From: Clostridiaceae bacterium
GTDB lineage: Bacteria > Bacillota > Clostridia > Oscillospirales > Acutalibacteraceae
DNA: 64,000 nucleotides
Direction of reading: 5' to 3'
NCBI GenBank assembly: GCA_021769555.1
Contig: JAETSR010000004.1
Span: forward strand, 124,001 to 188,000
Shown here piece after piece: positions 1 to 7,884 of this stretch. The notes under the pieces are model-generated. The model was not told the origin of the DNA. It was given only the letters and a program-made list of their open reading frames with translations, and searched no databases. The first letter of the stretch is position 1. The number at the start of each line of letters is the position of its first letter. The position numbers and the translations under genes were made by a program.

Positions 1-395
1 GAAAATACCCCGGCCTCGGAGAAGCAGCAGAGCTCAAAGCCCACTATCACGGCGTTTGCAATTACCGGCGGAAGGGGAGCAAGCCAGGCGACCCCCCTAT
101 AGCGCACCCGTGAGAGGGCCAGGGTGCCAACAGCCGCCGTAAAGGAGGCCAAGGTTCCGAACACCCAGTCCACTATGCCAAAGGGGCTTGTAAGGTTTGC
201 GATAAAGCACCCCAGCACCAGCCCCGGCACCGCCGCGGGGGTGAACGCCGGCAGCACGGTCAGCGCCTCAGAGAATCTGAACTGCACCGGCCCGTAGGCC
301 AGGTTCATGGCCGCCGCAAGATAAGTAAGCCCGGCGTACATAGCCGCAATTACAGCGCTCACAGCGATAAAACGTACCTTCTTTGAGCTTGACAT
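1..395 (-). CDS. queT: QueT family transporter, partial (runs off left edge)
   Basis: This is probably the membrane (S) component of an energy-coupling-factor transporter for queuosine precursors such as preQ1. The reading frame starts at the ATG at 395, behind a good Shine-Dalgarno (GGAGGAA), and stays open to the window edge, giving about 131 residues. The N-terminus has a hydrophobic helix (VRFIAVSAVIAAMYAGLTY). It is followed by the family-typical stretch GPVQFRFSEALTVLPAF and a second helix region with a GLVLGCFIANL-like motif, which together make the QueT (formerly DUF988) assignment fairly secure. The C-terminal part is outside the window. The leader contains a preQ1-riboswitch-like fold, which supports the substrate assignment. 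Confidence 0.85.
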   Translation of the reverse strand, partial: MSSSKKVRFIAVSAVIAAMYAGLTYLAAAMNLAYGPVQFRFSEALTVLPAFTPAAVPGLVLGCFIANLTSPFGIVDWVFGTLASFTAAVGTLALSRVRYRGVAWLAPLPPVIANAVIVGFELCCFSEAGVF

Positions 396-457
396 GAAAA
401 TTCCTCCAAATTTTCGGTCCCGGCGCCCCTTCACAAAAGGCTCTATGGGCCCCGGCC

Positions 458-495
458 CCTTAGTTTTATTTTAGGTCAGGATTTCACGACTGACC
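458..495 (-). promoter_or_regulatory. Candidate preQ1-I riboswitch aptamer in the queT leader
   Basis: On the minus strand a perfect 6-bp stem (GGTCAG/CTGACC) encloses a 10-nt loop, TCGTGAAATC. An A-rich tail ending AAAACTAAGG follows. This is the architecture of preQ1-I aptamers: a small hairpin, a loop beginning UCG and ending in C, then an A-rich tail that folds back into the stem. It lies about 20 nt after the predicted start site of queT. I could not show a convincing loop-tail pseudoknot pairing by eye, so the class assignment is inference. Confidence 0.5.
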
Positions 496-521
496 GCGGC
501 CAAAGCCCGGCCGCAAGCATA

Positions 522-550
522 AGGATACGCTATTTTGCGAAAAAAAGCAA
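522..550 (-). promoter_or_regulatory. Sigma-A promoter for queT
   Basis: TTGCTT (550-545) and TATCCT (527-522) are separated by 17 bp on the minus strand. Transcription would start about 7 nt downstream, just ahead of a GC-rich hairpin and the preQ1-like element. Confidence 0.5.
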
Positions 551-582
551 GGGTCAAACGAAAATTTACCCTTGCGCTTTTT
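547..582. terminator. Bidirectional terminator-like hairpin between queT and tRNA-Leu
   Basis: A perfect 8-bp inverted repeat, GCAAGGGT/ACCCTTGC (547-554 and 568-575), is flanked by an A-run on the left (540-546) and T5 on the right. It could terminate transcription on both strands. It also overlaps the -35 boxes of the divergent queT and tRNA promoters, so it may mainly insulate them. Confidence 0.55.
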
Positions 583-600
583 AAGAAAAGGGGGTATAAT
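572..600 (+). promoter_or_regulatory. Sigma-A promoter for tRNA-Leu
   Basis: TTGCGC (572-577), a 17-bp spacer and a perfect TATAAT (595-600) lie 11 bp before the mature tRNA 5' end. Confidence 0.75.
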
Positions 601-611
601 AGTCTAGTCAT

Positions 612-694
612 GCGGGCGTGGCGGAATTGGCAGACGCGCCAGATTTAGGTTCTGGTGGGCGACCGTGCAGGTTCAAGTCCTGTCGCCCGCACCA
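612..694 (+). tRNA. tRNA-Leu (anticodon UAG), CCA encoded
   Basis: The 83-nt class II tRNA has an acceptor stem GCGGGCG/CGCCCGC, an anticodon stem CCAGA/TCTGG around loop TTTAGGT with anticodon TAG (reads CUN Leu codons), and a T-loop GTTCAAGTC. The variable arm is long, as expected for Leu. The discriminator A and CCA tail (691-694) are in the DNA. It has its own promoter and is followed by a terminator at 727-751. Confidence 0.97.
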
Positions 695-726
695 CCCTGG
701 AAAAACCAAAAACATATTTGGGCAAA

Positions 727-751
727 AGCCGCGCACCCGCGCGGCTTTTTT
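727..751 (+). terminator. Rho-independent terminator after tRNA-Leu
   Basis: The stem AGCCGCGC/GCGCGGCT has a 4-nt loop and is followed by T6. Confidence 0.9.
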
Positions 752-777
752 GCACCCCGAATATGCTATACTATAAC
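750..777 (+). promoter_or_regulatory. Possible promoter for the nitroreductase gene
   Basis: TTGCAC (750-755), a 16-bp spacer and TATAAC (772-777) lie directly after the tRNA terminator and 25 bp before the start codon. The -10 is imperfect. Confidence 0.4.
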
Positions 778-801
778 CATCAAATAAAAGGAGGACTTCT
801 C

Positions 802-1341
802 ATGAACATAATTGAAGCAATTTCCGGAAGGCGCAGCGTGCGCAGGTTTACCTCCCGGCCAATTTCCGACGGGGACCTGCATACCATCCTCTGCGCCGGG
901 ATGTCCGGTCCCAGCGCGGTGAACGCCCGGCCGTGGAGCTTTATAGTGGTCCGCGACAGGGACACCCTCTCCAGGATGGCCGACGGAAACGGGGCCGCCG
1001 CGCAGCCTCTGAAGGGCGCCGCCCTGGGCATAATGGTGCTGGGGGACATGACGCGCGCCTTTGAGCGCGCCCCCGATTATTGGGTGATAGACGGCTCCAT
1101 CGCCGCGCAGAATATGATACTCGCAGCCCACGGCCTGGGAATAGGCTCGGTATGGCTTGGCACCTGGCCCCAGAAGGAGAAAATCGACGCCCAGCGCCGG
1201 CTTTTTGAGCTGCCGGAGAGCGCCGTGCCCCACTCCATCATTGCCTTTGGATATCCGGACGAGTCTCAGAAGGACCTCCCCGCCCGGGGCGGCTATGAGG
1301 AGGGGCGGGTCCACTTTGAGAAATGGACCCGCAAAGACTGA
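802..1341 (+). CDS. Nitroreductase family protein
   Basis: This is a 179-residue FMN-dependent oxidoreductase of the nitroreductase fold, probably reducing nitro or quinone-type substrates with NAD(P)H. The real substrate cannot be read from sequence. The N-terminus carries the family signature RRSVRRFTSRPIS, which contributes to FMN phosphate binding. It is followed by SGPSAVNARPWSFIVV (the usual 'APS..N.QPW' region) and by GLGIGSVWLGTWP near the C-terminus. The start is the ATG at 802 with an AAGGAGG seven bases upstream. The open frame extends further upstream only because it crosses the tRNA. It stands alone between two terminator/promoter boundaries. Confidence 0.88.
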   Translation: MNIIEAISGRRSVRRFTSRPISDGDLHTILCAGMSGPSAVNARPWSFIVVRDRDTLSRMADGNGAAAQPLKGAALGIMVLGDMTRAFERAPDYWVIDGSIAAQNMILAAHGLGIGSVWLGTWPQKEKIDAQRRLFELPESAVPHSIIAFGYPDESQKDLPARGGYEEGRVHFEKWTRKD

Positions 1342-1359
1342 ACGGCCTTCATATGCCCC

Positions 1360-1388
1360 TTGCGTTTCCACGTGGTATTTGGTATAAT
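1360..1388 (+). promoter_or_regulatory. Sigma-A promoter for the flippase gene
   Basis: TTGCGT (1360-1365), a 17-bp spacer and TATAAT (1383-1388) lie 69 bp before the start codon. Confidence 0.7.
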
Positions 1389-1457
1389 AAAAAAATAACG
1401 GCAATAACGGCATAACGCCTGGGCAGACTAGGACTAATCAGGTGAAGGAGGGGGAAA

Positions 1458-3140
1458 ATGGCTGGGAATAGTAAGAACGGCTTTATGAAGGGCACGGCCA
1501 TCCTCTCCGCGTCGACCCTGATAGTCAAGGCGCTGGGGCTGCTGTTTTCCATACCTCTTGCCAATTTTATCAGCGCCGAGGGGATGTCCTATTTTTACGG
1601 CGCCTATGATATCTTTACTATCTTCCTGGTGCTCTCAACGGCGGGGCTGCCCATAGCCGTCTCAAGGATGGTGAGCACGGCCAACGCCATGGGACGGAGA
1701 AAGGAGGCCGACGGGGTATTCTCCGTGGCCTTCTGGCTGTTCTTTGGGATAGGCGTTACCGGCTGCCTTGTTATGCTCTTTGGCTCAAAACAGATTTCGG
1801 AGCTTTTAGGCAAGCCCGGGGCGGCGGGGACCATCGCGGCCCTCGCCCCCACGGTATTCTTTTTGTCAATAACCTCAGCTTTAAGGGGGTATTTCCAGGG
1901 GCGCTCCAATATGGTGCCCACGGCCGCCTCGCAGGTGATAGAGGCCGTGATGAAGGTGCTGGTGGGCACGGGGCTCGCCTATTATATCATAAGCACCAGC
2001 GGCTCTGATTCTACGGCCGCCGTTGGGGCCATAACAGGCGTATCGGTAAGCTCGGGGCTTGGGATGATATACCTTATATTCTGCAAGCTCCGCCAGCGGA
2101 AAAAGGACAGGGACCTGCCTGATGACGGACATGCCGTCTCCTCAAGGCGGGACATGATGCTCTCCCTTCTGCGCTTCGCCGTGCCCATAACCCTTGGGGC
2201 CTGCTTTCTGAGCGTTCTGGACTTTGTGGACAGCGCTGTGCTCATGGACCGCATGAAGACCGCGGCGGGCTTTACCCAGGACCAGGCGGACTATTTCAGC
2301 GGGGTGCTGGGCAACGCCAGGAAGTTTTTCGATTTGCCGGGGGCCTTTGTGGTGCCCATTTCAACGAGCCTTCTGCCGGTGCTCTCCGGGGCCATTGTCT
2401 CCGGGGACAAGCGCCAGGTCAGGTATATCTCCTCCATGTCCATGCGCATGACCCTGCTTATCGCCATACCCGCAAGCGTGGGCATGTCCATATTCGCCGA
2501 GCCCATCTGCATGCTGCTTTTAGCCGGCAGGCCCGATGTGGCTCAGGGGGCGGCGGGGCTTCTGCAGGTGCTGGCTGTGGCCATAGCCTTCAGCAGCACG
2601 GTATACACCACGAACGCCATGTTACAGTCCTTCGGCAGGACCACAAGGCCTGTGATAGACATGGCAGTGGGGGGAGTGGTGAAGATAGCCCTGTCATATT
2701 TTCTCGCGGGGATACCCGAGATAAACGTGATGGGCTCGGCTGTCAGTACCGTGGCCTCGTATCTTGTGATAGTCATCCTGAACCTTATAGCCGTCAGGGA
2801 GAGCCTGCCGGGGATGGACAGCGTGCTGGGCATGACAATGCCCCTTCTCCTGGCCGCCGGGCTCATGGGGGCGGTGTCCTATGGGGCCTATCTCGGGCTT
2901 ACGCAGTTTATCTCCCCCAGGCTGGCGCTTATACCGGCCATAGCCGCGGCTGTAATAGTATACGCCCTGTGCGCGGTGCTCTTTAAGGGCGTCACCTATG
3001 AGGACGTGTGCATGCTCCCAAAGGGCGAGGCGATAGCTAGGCTTTTGAGGGTGAAAAAGACCTCGAGGCCGAGGCATATGATGGTGAAGACCACGTCTAC
3101 CCGGCCCTCAAAGGGCGGGCGGCATATGAGGAATATATAG
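1458..3140 (+). CDS. Polysaccharide biosynthesis/lipid flippase, SpoVB-MurJ-like (MOP superfamily)
   Basis: This 560-residue polytopic membrane protein belongs to the MOP exporter group that contains SpoVB, MurJ and YtgP. These proteins flip lipid-linked cell-wall or polysaccharide precursors across the membrane. The N-terminus FMKGTAILSASTLIVKALG matches the first helix of the SpoVB branch. About 14 hydrophobic segments follow, with a conserved AVPITLGACFLSVLDFVDSA in the middle and FVVPISTSLLPVLSGAI in helix 8 or so. The start ATG follows GGAGGGGG. The tail after about residue 525 is short, basic and not conserved. Spore-cortex (SpoVB) and general (MurJ-like Ytg) roles cannot be separated here. 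Confidence 0.88.
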   Translation: MAGNSKNGFMKGTAILSASTLIVKALGLLFSIPLANFISAEGMSYFYGAYDIFTIFLVLSTAGLPIAVSRMVSTANAMGRRKEADGVFSVAFWLFFGIGVTGCLVMLFGSKQISELLGKPGAAGTIAALAPTVFFLSITSALRGYFQGRSNMVPTAASQVIEAVMKVLVGTGLAYYIISTSGSDSTAAVGAITGVSVSSGLGMIYLIFCKLRQRKKDRDLPDDGHAVSSRRDMMLSLLRFAVPITLGACFLSVLDFVDSAVLMDRMKTAAGFTQDQADYFSGVLGNARKFFDLPGAFVVPISTSLLPVLSGAIVSGDKRQVRYISSMSMRMTLLIAIPASVGMSIFAEPICMLLLAGRPDVAQGAAGLLQVLAVAIAFSSTVYTTNAMLQSFGRTTRPVIDMAVGGVVKIALSYFLAGIPEINVMGSAVSTVASYLVIVILNLIAVRESLPGMDSVLGMTMPLLLAAGLMGAVSYGAYLGLTQFISPRLALIPAIAAAVIVYALCAVLFKGVTYEDVCMLPKGEAIARLLRVKKTSRPRHMMVKTTSTRPSKGGRHMRNI

Positions 3141-3174
3141 CAAAAATCTAAACTAAGTAAAAAGGTGAGATAAC

Positions 3175-3864
3175 ATGAAGGTCACATTTATCCTGCACAG
3201 CGGCTACTTTGTGGAGCTCGACTCCTGCTGCCTGCTGTTCGACTACTATCAGGGGGACATCCCAAAGTCCCAGAAGCCCCTCTATGTCTTCGCCTCCCAC
3301 CACCACGAGGACCACTTCTCCACTGAGGTCTTCATGGAGGCCCGGCCGGGGCGGCAGGTGCATTTCATTCTATCGGACGATATCTTCCAAAGCCGGGTGC
3401 CCGAGGAGCTGAGAGAGGCTGCGCTCTTTGTGAAGCCCCATGAGACCCACGAGCTGGAGGGCCTGCGGCTGGCGACCCTCAAGTCCACGGACGACGGCGT
3501 GGCCTTTCTCGTTGAGTGCGAGGGCAAGAGGATATATCACGCCGGGGACCTGAACTGCTGGGTCTGGGAGGGCGCTCCCAAATGGCAGAACGACCAGATG
3601 CGGCAGGCATACCAGGATGAGCTGAAGCTTCTGGAAGGTAAGGATATAGACGCTGCCTTCGTGCCGCTTGACCCCAGGCAGGACGCGGATTTCGACCTGG
3701 GAATGAGGTACTTCTTCGAGGCTGCGGGAGCGGAGCACGTGTTCCCAATGCACATGTGGGGGGACTATACGGTGGTGCCGCTGTTCAAGAGCACGCCTAC
3801 TTATAAGGAGTACGCGCCCCATGTGATGGACGTGAAGGAGCCGGGGCAGGTCTTTGAGATATAA
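3175..3864 (+). CDS. MBL-fold metallo-hydrolase
   Basis: This 229-residue metallo-beta-lactamase-fold protein is probably a cytoplasmic Zn/Mn-dependent hydrolase of unknown substrate. The metal motif is HHHEDHFS around residues 42-49. Further ligands are likely in YHAGDLNCW (about residue 122) and in FPMHMWGDY near the C-terminus. The arrangement resembles UlaG-like and YycJ-like short MBL proteins. A Shine-Dalgarno AAAAAGGTGAG precedes the ATG. It lies 34 bp after the flippase gene and probably shares its transcript, ending at the terminator at 3874-3905. Confidence 0.85.
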   Translation: MKVTFILHSGYFVELDSCCLLFDYYQGDIPKSQKPLYVFASHHHEDHFSTEVFMEARPGRQVHFILSDDIFQSRVPEELREAALFVKPHETHELEGLRLATLKSTDDGVAFLVECEGKRIYHAGDLNCWVWEGAPKWQNDQMRQAYQDELKLLEGKDIDAAFVPLDPRQDADFDLGMRYFFEAAGAEHVFPMHMWGDYTVVPLFKSTPTYKEYAPHVMDVKEPGQVFEI

Positions 3865-3873
3865 TAGAGAGAA

Positions 3874-3905
3874 AAAGCTGCTGGGCTGTATGCCCGGCAG
3901 CTTTT
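3874..3905. terminator. Bidirectional terminator between the MBL gene and sbcC
   Basis: A long stem (AAAGCTGCTGGGC pairing with GCCCGGCAGCTTTT, one mismatch) has A- and T-runs on both sides. It serves the convergent ends at 3864 (+) and 3909 (-). Confidence 0.9.
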
Positions 3906-3908
3906 ATA

Positions 3909-6647
3909 CTATGGAATTATGACCCTGGCCCTGGCCGTGCCCTGGGCGCTCTGGGAGACCTGTATACGGCAGGGTATGCGCCCCTGCAGCTCCTGCACAT
4001 GGGAGATGACCCCTATCATGCGCCCGCCGGACTGCAGCAGGGCCAGGGCTTTCATGGCGGCGTCGAGAGTTTCGGAGTCAAGGGAGCCGAAGCCCTCGTC
4101 GATGAAGATGGAGTCCAGGCCCACGGCCCCGCTGTGGCTCTGGACCACGTCCGAGAGCCCGAAGGCCAATGACAGGGAGGCCAGAAACTGCTCCCCACCG
4201 GAGAGGGTCTCGATGGAGCGGGGCTGCATGGAGGCGCCGTCCAGCACCTCAAGGTCCAGCCCGCTCATGGCCGTGCCCCCCTTCGGGCCCGAGGCCAGCT
4301 GCAGGGCGTAGCGCCCCCGGCAGAGCCGCTGGAAAAAGCGGTTTGCCGAGACAAGCACCTCGTCCAGGGTGACGCTGAGGACATACTGCAAAATGGGCGT
4401 TTTCATGGGGTTTTGCCCGGAAAGGGCGCGGCTCAGCTTTGCCACCCGGCCGAACTCAACGCTTAGCTTCTCTATTTTCCCGTCCTGCTCCCTCACCGAC
4501 CCCAGGGCGGCCCGGCGGGAGCGAAGGGTGCTCTGAGCCTGGCCTATGGCCTGGAAGCAGCGCCGGTTTTCCTCCCTAAGGGCCTCCGCCTCCCGGCTGA
4601 GTGCCGGCAGCTCAAGGGCCAGGGGCTGCCTCTCACGGAACGCGTCGAGCTCCGCCCGGGCATTTTCATCGGCGGACCTTGCCAGCCTGAGGGCCTCCCC
4701 GGCCTTGGCAAGCTCCTGCTCCTGGAGCCCGGCTGATTTCCTCAGGGACTCGGCCTCCCCCGAGAGCTTGGCCGCCAGCGCCTCCTGCTCCTCTATGGCC
4801 CTCTCTAAGCTGCCGGGGTCCCGGTCCTCAAGCTTTGACAGGGCCTCCCCTGACTGCTGCTCAAGCTGGGCGGCCCGGGCTTCCAGAGCGGAGAGCCTTG
4901 TGCGCAGGTTTCCCTGACCGCCCTCAATGGCCTCCCGGCGGGCGCGGAGCTCCTCCAAGCGCTGGCCGGCTTTTTGCAGCTGCCCGGAGAGCTTTCTGGC
5001 CTGTGCGTCCCTGGACTTGACGCCGGTAAGCTCCTCCATGACCCGCTCCATGGAGGGCAGGTCCTTACAGGCCTCCTCCTGCTCCTTGAGGGCGGCGCTC
5101 AGCTTCTCATACTCCGAGCTCCTGACCGCCGCATGGCTCTCGGCACCGGCAAGGGCTGTTCTCGCGGCCTTCTCACGCTCCCGCAAAAGCTCAAGCTCAT
5201 TGGGGGCCAGCAGCCTGCCTGAGGCTGTATCCCGGGCGGGGGAGGGGTGGTGCACAGACCCGCATACCGGGCAGGGCTCGCCCTCACGCAGGGAGCCCGC
5301 CAGGGTCAGGGCGGCGCTGCCCTTTAACAGGGCCTCCTGCCCGGCCAGCCGGAGGGTAAGGGCGTCGGCGTCTGTTTTTCGGCGCTCTGTCTGAATTTTT
5401 GCCTCGTTAAGGGCATTCTCAGCGTCCTGCAGGCTTATGCGGCGGCGGGACAGCTCTTCAAGGGCGGCGCAGCTTTTTTCCAGGGCCTGGCGGCGCTCTA
5501 AAAGCTCCGGCAGAATAAGGCTGGCCCGGCGGCACCGGCTCTCGTACTCCGCGCCGGCCTCCATGCGCTTTATAATGTCCCCGAGCTCAGCGTTTGCCGA
5601 GTCCAGCTCCTTTTGCACCGACAGCTGCTCCCGGCGGGCAAGGGCCGCCTTGCTTTCGCAGTCCAGGGCGGCGGTGAGCCGGGCGAGCCTTGCGCTGAGC
5701 TTTTCCCGCTCCCGGGCGGCGGCAGTTGATTTTTCCTGAAGTGAGCCCGCCTTTTTCACCATTGCCTCTGTCTCGGGCGCCGACTTTTCCAGGGCTGCCG
5801 CACGTTCCTCCGCCTCCCGGAGACTTCCCCCGGCGCTTTGAGCGGCTTTTAGGAGCCGCTCAAGCTCCTCGGCGTCCTTGAGCAGCTTCTCTGCTTGGGA
5901 GAGCTTCTCCGACTGTGAGTCCCGCCGGGCAATGAGCTCTGAAAGCTCCCGCTGCAGCTCAGCCGCGGACACTTCCAGCTCCCCGGTGGTACTGACGCCC
6001 TCCTGGCGCAGGAGGGTCTCCCGCATATTTTGGGCCTCCCTGGCGGCGCTCTCAAGCTCCCGCTCCCTTTGACGGAAGCGCTCCCTAAGGCGCTCCCAGA
6101 CCTCAGCGGAGAAAAGGGTGCGCAGTATCTCGCCCTTCTCCTTGCTCCCGGCGCGAAGGAGCTTTAAAAAATCCCCCTGGGGCAGGACTATCACCTGACG
6201 GAACTGCCTGTAGTTCAGGTGCAGGAGCTCCTCGGCCTTTTGGGTGACAGTGAGGGCGCTGCCCCCGGCCAAAAGCTCCGGGCGGCCGTCCTCGTCTATG
6301 GTGAAGCACTCGTGGGCCTCCCTGAGCTCCGTCTCCTTTGAGCGCTTTGTGTATGTGTACTGGCGGCGGCGAAAGCGGTAGGCCTCCCCTGCCAGCATAA
6401 AGTCCAGCTCAACTATGGTGTCCAGCTCCGCAGGGGCGCTCATGCAGCGCATTCCGGAAAAATCCCTGCCCTCGCCGGTGGCCCGGCAGTACAGGGCAAA
6501 GCACATGGCGTCCAGGATAGAGGTCTTCCCCCCGCCGGTGGGCCCGGTTATGAGAAAGAGCCCGCCGGGGCCGAAGCCTGTGAAGTCCAGCTCCACAGGG
6601 TCGAGATAGGGCCCGAAGGCCTGGATGAACAGTCTTAAAGGCTTCAC
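3909..6647 (-). CDS. sbcC: Exonuclease SbcC (Rad50-like SMC ATPase)
   Basis: This is the 912-residue ATPase subunit of the SbcCD nuclease, which cleaves DNA hairpins and processes blocked ends. The Walker A GPTGGGKTS is at residues 35-43. Two long charged coiled-coil arms flank a zinc hook CPVCG near the middle. The C-terminus has the ABC signature LSGGEQFLASLSLAFGLSD and Walker B SIFIDEGFGSLD. I chose the GTG at 6647, which overlaps the sbcD stop by 4 nt (GTGA) and has GGAGG at the right distance. The in-frame ATG at 6665 would contain the Shine-Dalgarno itself. The coiled coils are shorter than in many SbcC proteins (over 1000 residues) but typical for Clostridia. Confidence 0.95.
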   Translation of the reverse strand: MKPLRLFIQAFGPYLDPVELDFTGFGPGGLFLITGPTGGGKTSILDAMCFALYCRATGEGRDFSGMRCMSAPAELDTIVELDFMLAGEAYRFRRRQYTYTKRSKETELREAHECFTIDEDGRPELLAGGSALTVTQKAEELLHLNYRQFRQVIVLPQGDFLKLLRAGSKEKGEILRTLFSAEVWERLRERFRQRERELESAAREAQNMRETLLRQEGVSTTGELEVSAAELQRELSELIARRDSQSEKLSQAEKLLKDAEELERLLKAAQSAGGSLREAEERAAALEKSAPETEAMVKKAGSLQEKSTAAAREREKLSARLARLTAALDCESKAALARREQLSVQKELDSANAELGDIIKRMEAGAEYESRCRRASLILPELLERRQALEKSCAALEELSRRRISLQDAENALNEAKIQTERRKTDADALTLRLAGQEALLKGSAALTLAGSLREGEPCPVCGSVHHPSPARDTASGRLLAPNELELLREREKAARTALAGAESHAAVRSSEYEKLSAALKEQEEACKDLPSMERVMEELTGVKSRDAQARKLSGQLQKAGQRLEELRARREAIEGGQGNLRTRLSALEARAAQLEQQSGEALSKLEDRDPGSLERAIEEQEALAAKLSGEAESLRKSAGLQEQELAKAGEALRLARSADENARAELDAFRERQPLALELPALSREAEALREENRRCFQAIGQAQSTLRSRRAALGSVREQDGKIEKLSVEFGRVAKLSRALSGQNPMKTPILQYVLSVTLDEVLVSANRFFQRLCRGRYALQLASGPKGGTAMSGLDLEVLDGASMQPRSIETLSGGEQFLASLSLAFGLSDVVQSHSGAVGLDSIFIDEGFGSLDSETLDAAMKALALLQSGGRMIGVISHVQELQGRIPCRIQVSQSAQGTARARVIIP

Positions 6648-7747
6648 AGCTGCACCTCCTTCCATATGTCCCGGAACAGCTCAAGGTCCCCATCCTCCGT
6701 CTCAAGGCCGCATACGTCCTTCATGAACGCCGAGAACACCGACTGCTCGTCCCGCCCGGAGAGCTTTCCCGCACGCTCTCCGGCGGCGTTCACGGTCCAG
6801 CTGTTTATAACTGAGAGCAGATTCGGGTAGCAGGGCCTTAGGCGCTGGGCGGCCATGAGCACAGGCTCCGTGTCCGTGAGCTCAAGCTCCACATAGTCCT
6901 CAGTAGAGCGGGATATGAGCTCATCAAAGCTGCCCTCTATCCTGCGCACGTCCCTAAGGGGGGCAATATCCACAGGGGTGCACGCTATCTTTCCCCCGGA
7001 TATTTCCAGGCGCATAAAGCACTTGCGCTGGCCGGACTCGCTTACAGAGTACTTTAGGGGCGAGCCGGAGTACCGGACATTATCTCCCACTGCCTGGGGG
7101 CCGTGCAAGTGCCCCAGGGCCGTGTAACTGAACCCATCGAATACGCCCGGGGAGACCTGTCCGCTGCCGCCCACGAATACGCTCTCGGACTCGCTCACAG
7201 AGGCCCCGGCGGCAAAGCAGTGGGCAATAAGTATACTGGGAAGCTTAGGGTCAAGCCGGGGCCTTACCCGGGCGAGCAGGGCCTCCATGCAGGCGGTCTC
7301 CCCCCTGAGGCCTTCATCCCCGAGGAAGTCCCGGAGCTCCGAGGGGTCCTTATGGGGCAGGAGCACGAGCTGTACGGACTCGCCCCCTTCTGTGAGTGTG
7401 ACGGGCTCAAGGGTCTCCTCAAGGGTCGTGGCGATATACACCCCGCTTCTGCGGAGGGCCCCCTTCATTATAGCCATGCGCCCGGCCCCGTCATGGTTGC
7501 CGGAGATGGCGAAGACCTTTACACCCAGCTCCACCAGCCTGTCAAGGGTGCGGTCGAAGAGCTCAATGGCCTCAAGGGAGGCCACCTGGCGGTCGTAGAC
7601 GTCCCCGGCGATTATAACAGCGGCGGGGCGCTCCCGCTCCGCCTGGGGGAGGAATACGTTATTGAGAAAATGCTCCTGGTCAGGGAGCAGGCTCCTGCCG
7701 TAGAGCATACGGCCCAGGTGCCAGTCGGAGGTGTGGTATATAAGCAT
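6644..7747 (-). CDS. sbcD: Exonuclease SbcD (Mre11-like nuclease)
   Basis: This is the 367-residue metallophosphoesterase subunit of SbcCD. All phosphodiesterase motifs are visible: HTSDWHLGR (residues 5-13), GDVYDRQ, SGNHDGAGR, IAHCF and GHLHGPQ. It is the first gene of the sbcDC operon and overlaps sbcC by 4 nt. The ATG at 7747 follows AAGGGGG and begins MLIYHTSDWHLGR, the canonical N-terminus. A longer open frame upstream (to 7897) has no support. Confidence 0.95.
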   Translation of the reverse strand: MLIYHTSDWHLGRMLYGRSLLPDQEHFLNNVFLPQAERERPAAVIIAGDVYDRQVASLEAIELFDRTLDRLVELGVKVFAISGNHDGAGRMAIMKGALRRSGVYIATTLEETLEPVTLTEGGESVQLVLLPHKDPSELRDFLGDEGLRGETACMEALLARVRPRLDPKLPSILIAHCFAAGASVSESESVFVGGSGQVSPGVFDGFSYTALGHLHGPQAVGDNVRYSGSPLKYSVSESGQRKCFMRLEISGGKIACTPVDIAPLRDVRRIEGSFDELISRSTEDYVELELTDTEPVLMAAQRLRPCYPNLLSVINSWTVNAAGERAGKLSGRDEQSVFSAFMKDVCGLETEDGDLELFRDIWKEVQL

Positions 7748-7884
7748 GATATGCCCCCTTTTGCCTTGCGGGAATACTTTATATAGAGTTAATCTTAAAT
7801 TAAGAAATTCTTCCTTTTCTTTCCCCAAAATCAAGTGTATAATATATTCGGCCGTATTATGTAACCGACGGGAGGAATGAAACG
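7748..7884. promoter_or_regulatory. Divergent promoter region between sbcD and the carboxypeptidase gene
   Basis: On the plus strand a perfect TATAAT (7838-7843) stands 42 bp before the carboxypeptidase start, but only a weak -35 (TTTTCT) lies 17 bp upstream. On the minus strand a TATAAA-like -10 precedes sbcD with a poor TTTCTT -35. The region is AT-rich compared with its surroundings. Confidence 0.4.

Noticed and set aside
655-801. Upstream extension of the nitroreductase frame through the tRNA gene
   Set aside because: It crosses the tRNA-Leu and its terminator; the ATG at 802 has a proper ribosome site.
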